DNA of 64,000 nt, from assembly GCA_028551475.1 (NCBI GenBank), contig CM052356.1:22967884-23031883 (forward strand). The letters are read 5' to 3'. Of the stretch, positions 61,501-64,000 are shown piece after piece. Under the pieces are notes generated by a model. That model did no database searches. It was not told the origin of the DNA and was given only the letters and a program-made list of their open reading frames with translations. A program made the position numbers and the translations under genes. The DNA is from Casuarina equisetifolia (Eukaryota; Streptophyta; Magnoliopsida; Fagales; Casuarinaceae). Position 1 is the first letter of the stretch; each line of letters starts with the position of its first letter.

Positions 61501-61765
61501 AGAGTTGCTTTGGATAAAAGAATTCATAAAAGAACTTGGTTTCGTGCAAGAAAAGTATGTGTTATTTTGTGATAGTCAAAGTGCTATACGTCTTACTAAG
61601 AACTCTATTTTTCATCAAAAATCAAAGCACATTGATATAAGATATTATGGGATACGAGATATCATGGAAACCAAAGAGGTTGTGCTTAAAAAGGTATATA
61701 CTAAGGTTAATGGTTATGATATGATGACAAATGCACTTTGGCAAGAAAAATTTGAGTTTTGTTAG
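58509..61765 (+). pseudogene. copia pol pseudogene (protease, integrase, RT, RNase H)
   Basis: Protease active site DSG at 58686-58694 (WIIDSGASLHITS). GAG-pre-integrase LWHKRLSHMSEKGMN is near 59065. Integrase shows HSDVCG (Asp codon 59253) and later PDNSGEY. Reverse transcriptase follows from about 60380 with [14 protein letters not shown] and the YVDD box at 60827-60838. RNase H lies near 61340-61740 with FCDSQSAIRLTKN and KSKHIDIRY. The frame is closed by more than a dozen stops; many stand where the family has Gln (CAG/CAA) or Arg (CGA). Confidence 0.92.
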
Positions 61766-61839
61766 CATGAGGCCGGTTTGGATTTTGCTTGAGAAATGGA
61801 TATATGGAATTTCCCTCATTTGAGCTGGAAGGGGAGAAT

Positions 61840-62517
61840 TGTTGGGTTAGTCCAACCCATATTCGAGACTTATTATTGGGTCCTATTAAGGTAATATGGC
61901 CTTAAGGCTTAAAAAGAAAAATATAGGATTTTTTTTTAAGTAAGTGGCCGTCAAAAAGAAAAGAGAGAGAGAAAAGAAAATAGCAAAATTTTTGCAGGAA
62001 TTAGAAGCCTTGCACTGCAGTTGATCAAATGTTTGATCAAGGTCGATCCATGGTCTGATTGAGCTGATTTTTTGTCAGCAGGTTCGGAATTGGGTTTTCT
62101 TCATTTTGAACAATTGGATCATCATTTGGAGCTCTTTAAATTAGTAGATCTTCGTTAAAAATCTGAGTGGTATTTCTCTAACTTTTCTTAGTTAAGTTGT
62201 TGTTTACAACTTGTTTTTCATTATTAGTTGGTGATTCTATTGTTATTGAATCAATAAATCTTTGTCTTTTTGCTATTGTTAAGGACTTGATTGGGTTGTA
62301 AATCTAATGATTTATATAGTGAAGATTTGGATGGACTCCGTGATTGGTCCCATGGTTTTTATCCTTCACATTGGAGGAGTTTTCCACGTAGAAATTATTT
62401 TGTGTTGATTGTGATATTTGTATATTTTACTTGTGATTCAAATACATTGTTGGTGTTTTAGTATATCATCATAAGTTCAATCAAAGTGGAAAACTTTATA
62501 CGTTGTTTTTCCCATCA
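61840..62517 (+). repeat. 3' LTR
   Basis: 678 bp, starts TGTTGGGTTAGTCC and ends CGTTGTTTTTCCCATCA. Most differences from the 5' LTR seen by eye are transitions or small indels. Confidence 0.93.
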
Positions 62518-62522
62518 GTATG
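62518..62522 (+). repeat. Target-site duplication, right copy (GTATG)
   Basis: Matches 57036-57040. Beyond it, unit B sequence resumes (CTTATTAAATGAACGC), collinear with unit A at about 53976. Confidence 0.95.
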
Positions 62523-62890
62523 CTTATTAAATGAACGCGGTGGCATAACAACGCTATTACATATAAAAAATGACTCTATTTCAAACAAGAAAGGACGATT
62601 CTTGAAATCGAAAATAAGTGGAGGAAAAGGTCTACCCAGAAACAAAGACCGATGACTTTATTGAGTAGCTAAACACTAACTTTTGGAATTTCTTGTGTTG
62701 GGGCAATCATTCACTAATTTTCAATGAAATAGGAGTAAACGTTAGACGTAAAGATGACGTGTTATGTGGATGAACTTGAACGGCGTCCAAAGGTTGGACA
62801 TTTTCCACAATCCGCTTCCCAAATGATGCATTAAGAAACAGCTAACTTTTGAACGTAACAAGTTTCCTCAGCAGAGACCTTATCCTCAGT

Positions 62891-62898
62891 TATAAATA
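62891..62898 (+). promoter_or_regulatory. TATA box of peptide gene copy B
   Basis: TATAAATA 96 bases upstream of the ATG, within a block conserved in both copies (TATAAATATGGCTT-AGAGCCCAA). Confidence 0.65.
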
Positions 62899-62986
62899 TG
62901 GCTTTAGAGCCCAAAGCTCCACATTGTGAGCTTCTCTTCAGGTTTTGTTTCCTTAAGCAATAATTATCTTCTTTCTCCCATCTAGT

Positions 62987-63503
62987 ATGGCAAGAATGGC
63001 TGCTGCTAAGGTCACAAAGTTCATGTTTGTGGCTGTTCTTGTTGCGATCTTTCTGCTCATGTCCACTGAGGTGGCTACTGCTTTGCTTGATGGACCAGGT
63101 CAAGAACCTATGCTTGAACATCCTATCTTCCGCCATTCTAGTTTGCTTAAATACTTTTTTCCATCTAGTATAAGAGTGATATTGCCCTAATAAGTCTTTC
63201 TTTGGTCTCTTAAAAAATGCAATATCAATTTCTTTGTTCAAGCTGACTAATAACTAGGTTATCAAAGTTGTTGGCGGTTGCATGAATACCCACATTCTTT
63301 CGGTTCTAGCAATTAAAACTTTGAAGCTTAAAATCAAACGAGCGTCGTTACAAAGTTTTATCTTAACGTTTTAGTTGTTTCCGGGTGTTTGACAACATAT
63401 TATTTGTATTATAGGACGGAAGCTTCTTCAAGATGGATACAACACCAATGGCCGCAGAGGATACAATGGCTACAACACCACTGGCAGGGGAGGATATAAC
63501 TAA
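62987..63503 (+). CDS. Small secreted Gly/Tyr/Asn-rich peptide precursor, copy B
   Basis: Two exons proposed: 62987-63098 and 63415-63503, giving 66 residues. Exon 1 encodes MARMAAAKVTKF and a strong hydrophobic signal peptide ending ATA (cleavage likely after residue 32). Exon 2 encodes RKLLQDGYNTNGRRGYNG and then YNTTGRGGYN, a Cys-free basic repeat built on GYNT-GR-G and GYN. The predicted mature peptide has about 34 residues. The donor is uncertain: CCAG before GTCAAG at 63099, or GTATAAG at 63168. Both are phase 1; the second adds 23 residues in the middle but leaves both ends unchanged. The acceptor is TATTATAG before 63415. TATA box at 62891 and AATAAA at 63699-63704. I do not recognise the family. 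Possible roles (antimicrobial, wall-associated or signalling) are conjecture. It is duplicated as copy A. Confidence 0.6.
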
Positions 63504-64000
63504 ATGGCTGCTACAGTTTAATATCGAATATATCTGTAACCCTAATGGATTATGCCTTGTTTGCTATATTATGTGTGATGAGTGAGCCAGATACTTTGGC
63601 TCCTAAAGAGTTGTCTCTGGTGATGGAATACTGACAGTGTGGTGCTTTGAGATAGTAACCTAGGAAAGTGTGTGTTATGTTTGTGAAAGTTCCATTGGAA
63701 TAAAGCAGTCGTTTACTACGGATTCAGTGCAGCTATTCTAGGCTAAATTTCTTCTAGTGCATAATGGTTTTATAAACTCTGGTTTTCTCATTACCTTTCT
63801 GCTCTTATTTTCAATATTATTTTCACATTTTATGAAGATGAATTGATGAATATGATTCTTGTCGTAAATAGTTCAGCTGTCCTAAACCGTTAGTGGAAAC
63901 ATTGCAGTTGTCTGGCCATTCAATAAAGCATACTTTGCAAAATCTTTCGTGTTGAAATAGTCAAGCAATGATATGTCACTGATCTGAAAATGCATGCTAT
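63504..64000. other. 3' flank of peptide gene B, no further gene
   Basis: Contains the likely 3' untranslated region with AATAAA at 63699-63704 and another AATAAA near 63922. Nothing else is seen to the window end. Confidence 0.55.

Larger units (their letters stand above)
57041..62517 (+). mobile_element. Full-length Ty1/copia retrotransposon, inactive (5.48 kb)
   Basis: Complete layout: GTATG target duplication, 5' LTR 57041-57719, PBS TGGTATCATAGC (57723-57734, one mismatch to the usual initiator-Met site), gag, pol, PPT GGAAGGGGAGAA (about 61827-61838), 3' LTR 61840-62517, GTATG. Domain order gag-protease-integrase-reverse transcriptase-RNase H marks Ty1/copia. The coding part resembles the Tnt1-like branch (NYHIWKGKMEDLL). 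Many in-frame stops and some shifts make it inactive. The LTRs are clearly diverged, with by-eye identity roughly 85-90%, so the insertion is old. It interrupts unit B about 470 bp upstream of the peptide gene's ATG. Confidence 0.95.

Overview
The window is nuclear DNA of a flowering plant, most likely a woody eudicot. The genes have short exons and AT-rich introns with plant GT-AG junctions. The gene set is typically plant: a KORRIGAN-type endoglucanase, an LRR-XI receptor kinase, a Dof factor and a pathogen-related protein. About a quarter of the sequence is decayed Ty1/copia retrotransposon. I could not identify the species from sequence alone. Exon limits below were placed by hand from reading frame, splice consensus and family knowledge; no alignment was run.

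Left part (1-13,450): a repeat-rich intergenic block is followed by a four-exon pathogen-related protein gene (+, 3730-4763). Convergent to it is a three-exon DUF218/YdcF-like membrane protein gene (-, 9269-5413). Then comes a six-exon membrane-anchored GH9 endoglucanase gene (+, 11059-13450). This gene has two GC-AG introns and an Asn at the usual catalytic-base Asp.

Centre (13,450-33,290): copia debris (an LTR pair with PBS and gag, a nested insertion, and a pol fragment) separates the endoglucanase from a six-exon glycolipid transfer protein gene (-, 20052-18059). Next are a nine-exon plastid-targeted thioredoxin/peroxiredoxin-like gene (+, 23005-26622) and a two-exon LRR-XI receptor kinase gene (-, 33287-29579).

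Right-centre (33,290-48,100): a minus-strand copia element, 5'-truncated, ends about 340 bp upstream of a six-exon NTF2-like gene (+, 40080-43432). A single-exon Dof zinc finger gene follows (-, 48102-47245).

Right end (52,500-64,000): this is the most unusual part. A unit made of copia pol remnant, LTR and small secreted-peptide gene is present twice in tandem. Copy A keeps only the signal-peptide exon. Copy B appears intact and encodes a signal peptide followed by a short, Cys-free Gly/Tyr/Asn/Arg-rich peptide with repeated GYN motifs. A 5.48-kb full-length copia element sits in the upstream region of copy B, with a perfect 5-bp target duplication (GTATG), two 0.68-kb LTRs, PBS and PPT. It is dead, and many of its stop codons look like C-to-T changes.

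The genes do not form a pathway. They are independent loci for cell wall, lipid transfer, redox, signalling and transcription, typical of a plant chromosome arm.
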